DNA of 64,000 nt from Photobacterium atrarenae (GTDB taxonomy: Bacteria; Pseudomonadota; Gammaproteobacteria; Enterobacterales; Vibrionaceae). Both the position numbers and the translations under genes were made by a program. The stretch spans positions 558,001 through 622,000 of the forward strand of contig NZ_CP101509.1 in the NCBI RefSeq assembly GCF_024380015.1, given 5' to 3'. Shown here in pieces: positions 62,738-64,000 of this stretch (its first letter is position 1; each line of letters opens with the position of its first letter). The notes below the pieces were generated by a model. That model ran no database searches. It had not been told where the DNA came from and saw only the letters and a program-made list of their open reading frames with translations.

Positions 62738-64000
62738 TTACAGTTCGGCCCTGAGCTCTTTTTTCAGAATTTTTCCGGTTGCGCTCATCGGCAGCTGCTG
62801 GCGAATCACCACACTGCGCGGGTATTTATAAGCGGCGAACTGCGCTTTGCCCCACGCCTGCAGCTCGGCTTCTGTGGCAAAGGCACCTTCTTTCAGCACC
62901 ACATAAGCACGAATGTCCTCACCATACTCTCGATCCGGAATTCCAAGCACAGCCACCATAGACACCGCCGGGTGGGTCATAAAGACTTCTTCGATCTCGC
63001 GCGGATAGACATTAAATCCGCCGCGAATGATCATATCTTTCACCCGATCGACAATATACAAATTACCCTGCTCGTCATAGCGCCCGATGTCTCCGGTGAA
63101 GAACCAGCCATCACGCAGGGCGCGCTCACTTTCTTCCGGCCGGTTGAGATAACCTTTCATCACATTGTGGCCGCGGATCGCCAGCTCCCCGTCCTCACCG
63201 GTCGGAACCGGATTACCTTCGAGATCCATCAGACGAATTTCCACCCCCTGGATCGGCTGACCAATTGAGCCTGGGATCCGTTCGCGATCCAAGTGGTTGA
63301 AACACGCCACCGGCGAGGTTTCTGACAGCCCATACCCCTCGAGGATCGGCACCTGAAACTGACGCTCAAACACATGGATCACCTCCTTCGGCATGGATGA
63401 GCCACCACTGATCGCAATCCGCAGAGAGGAGACATCATGATCGGCAAAGGCGTGATTAAGTGCGATATACATGGTCGGCACACCAGCAAACACGGTGATC
63501 TGGTGCGCCTTGATCAGCTCAAGCACCGCCTGCGGCTCAAATCTCGGTACCAGAACCAGAGTCGAACCGGCCAGCACCGCAGCATTCATATTGACCGTCT
63601 GGCCGAAGGAATGGAATAGCGGCAAGGTAACCAGGTGGACGTCATCCCCCTGCGCCGCCATCAGATTTTCCGTTGCCAGTGCGTTGCACACCATGTTGCT
63701 TTGGGTCAGTTCGGCGCCTTTGGGCAAACCTGTAGTACCCGAGGTGTAGAGGATCACCGCAGTATCGTCCGCCGAGCGGGAACGGTAGTCAAACTCACCC
63801 GGCTGATCCTTGATAAAGGCCGAAAGCGTCGGTTGACCGTTGAACAACAACTGAGTTTGATCCGTGGTCATAACAATCATGTGCTGACAAGCTGCCACCT
63901 GCTCAAACGCCGCCACCCCGGCTTCGCCCATCGGCAGGGCATCGGTACCTTCAAAACAGAAATAAAACTTGGCTCCTGCATCTTCCAGATGAAATTTGAT
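62738..64000 (-). CDS. Acyl-CoA ligase (AMP-binding), 5' end beyond window
   Basis: Partial: the frame is open through the right edge (IKFHLEDAGAKFYF at 64000 inward), so at least 420 C-terminal codons are present and the N-terminus is missing. The apparent Met at 63931 is internal. Adenylating-enzyme motifs: AVILYTSGTTGLPKGAELTQ (A3/P-loop), EGYGLSETSPV, WFFTGDIGRYDEQGNLYIVDR (A7-A8), GGFNVYPREIEEV and the catalytic lysine in SATGKILKKELR. It activates a fatty or related carboxylic acid as acyl-AMP and then acyl-CoA; chain length is unknown. Confidence 0.9.
   Translation of the reverse strand: MKFHLEDAGAKFYFCFEGTDALPMGEAGVAAFEQVAACQHMIVMTTDQTQLLFNGQPTLSAFIKDQPGEFDYRSRSADDTAVILYTSGTTGLPKGAELTQSNMVCNALATENLMAAQGDDVHLVTLPLFHSFGQTVNMNAAVLAGSTLVLVPRFEPQAVLELIKAHQITVFAGVPTMYIALNHAFADHDVSSLRIAISGGSSMPKEVIHVFERQFQVPILEGYGLSETSPVACFNHLDRERIPGSIGQPIQGVEIRLMDLEGNPVPTGEDGELAIRGHNVMKGYLNRPEESERALRDGWFFTGDIGRYDEQGNLYIVDRVKDMIIRGGFNVYPREIEEVFMTHPAVSMVAVLGIPDREYGEDIRAYVVLKEGAFATEAELQAWGKAQFAAYKYPRSVVIRQQLPMSATGKILKKELRAEL

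Overview
This is 64 kb of gene-dense chromosomal DNA from a gamma-proteobacterium, most likely a member of the Vibrionaceae (Photobacterium or a close relative). Pointers are the XapX-DeoD pair, the talB-tktA tandem typical of the second chromosome in this family, the DUF3283, DUF3016 and SpoIIAA-like small genes, and a short Vibrio/Photobacterium-type MITE. There are no rRNA or tRNA genes, no complete insertion sequence and no CRISPR array. Genus placement is an inference from gene content and recalled similarity only.

Layout. 0-3.5 kb: periplasmic sugar-binding protein with a two-component system, arranged like Pseudomonas gtsA/gtrS/gltR. 3.8-8 kb: small envelope genes, xapX-deoD, and a transposase-derived zinc-ribbon protein. 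8.2-11.1 kb: a hybrid sensor kinase. 11.1-15.8 kb: nitric oxide detoxification (norR and quinol NO reductase) with three NorR sites and a sigma-54 promoter readable in the intergenic region, an overlooked 47-aa membrane ORF coupled to norB, and a SirB2-like gene. 16-19.2 kb: transaldolase and transketolase. 19.3-20.6 kb: DUF1127 and LysR genes. 20.9-24.9 kb: a PspA (yjfJ) membrane-stress operon carrying an RCK potassium channel.

24.9-28.7 kb: a di-heme peroxidase lipoprotein, small genes beside a MITE, and a YafY regulator with an alpha/beta hydrolase. 28.9-35.3 kb is the most unusual stretch: a protein tyrosine phosphatase closely resembling the catalytic domain of Yersinia YopH, a three-gene operon with the size and organisation of hydrogen cyanide synthase hcnABC, and a free-standing leukocidin/alpha-hemolysin-type pore-forming toxin with an unrecognised membrane-anchored partner. 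It reads as an antagonism or host-interaction block in an otherwise housekeeping neighbourhood.

35.4-40.6 kb: a hydrolase with a divergent HxlR regulator and a perfect 22-bp palindrome between them, a DUF2254 membrane protein, and an ABC-F ATPase. 41.2-47.4 kb: a DctD-like sigma-54 activator, a consensus sigma-54 promoter, a TAXI-type TRAP transporter and an L-2-hydroxyglutarate oxidase, together an apparent 2-hydroxyacid uptake and oxidation unit. The best candidate for the activator's sensor, a DctB-like kinase, lies 15 kb away at 57.2-59.4 kb, behind a hydroxamate-siderophore uptake block (iutA-like, fhuF, fhuBDC at 50-57 kb). 59.6-64 kb: DUF3016, an odd two-domain QueD-like protein, an outer-membrane barrel, a SpoIIAA-like protein and an acyl-CoA ligase cut by the window end.

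Gene starts were moved from the longest ORF where a Shine-Dalgarno (SD) sequence or family alignment favoured it. Domain and family calls come from motif recognition and recalled family sequences; no searches were run.
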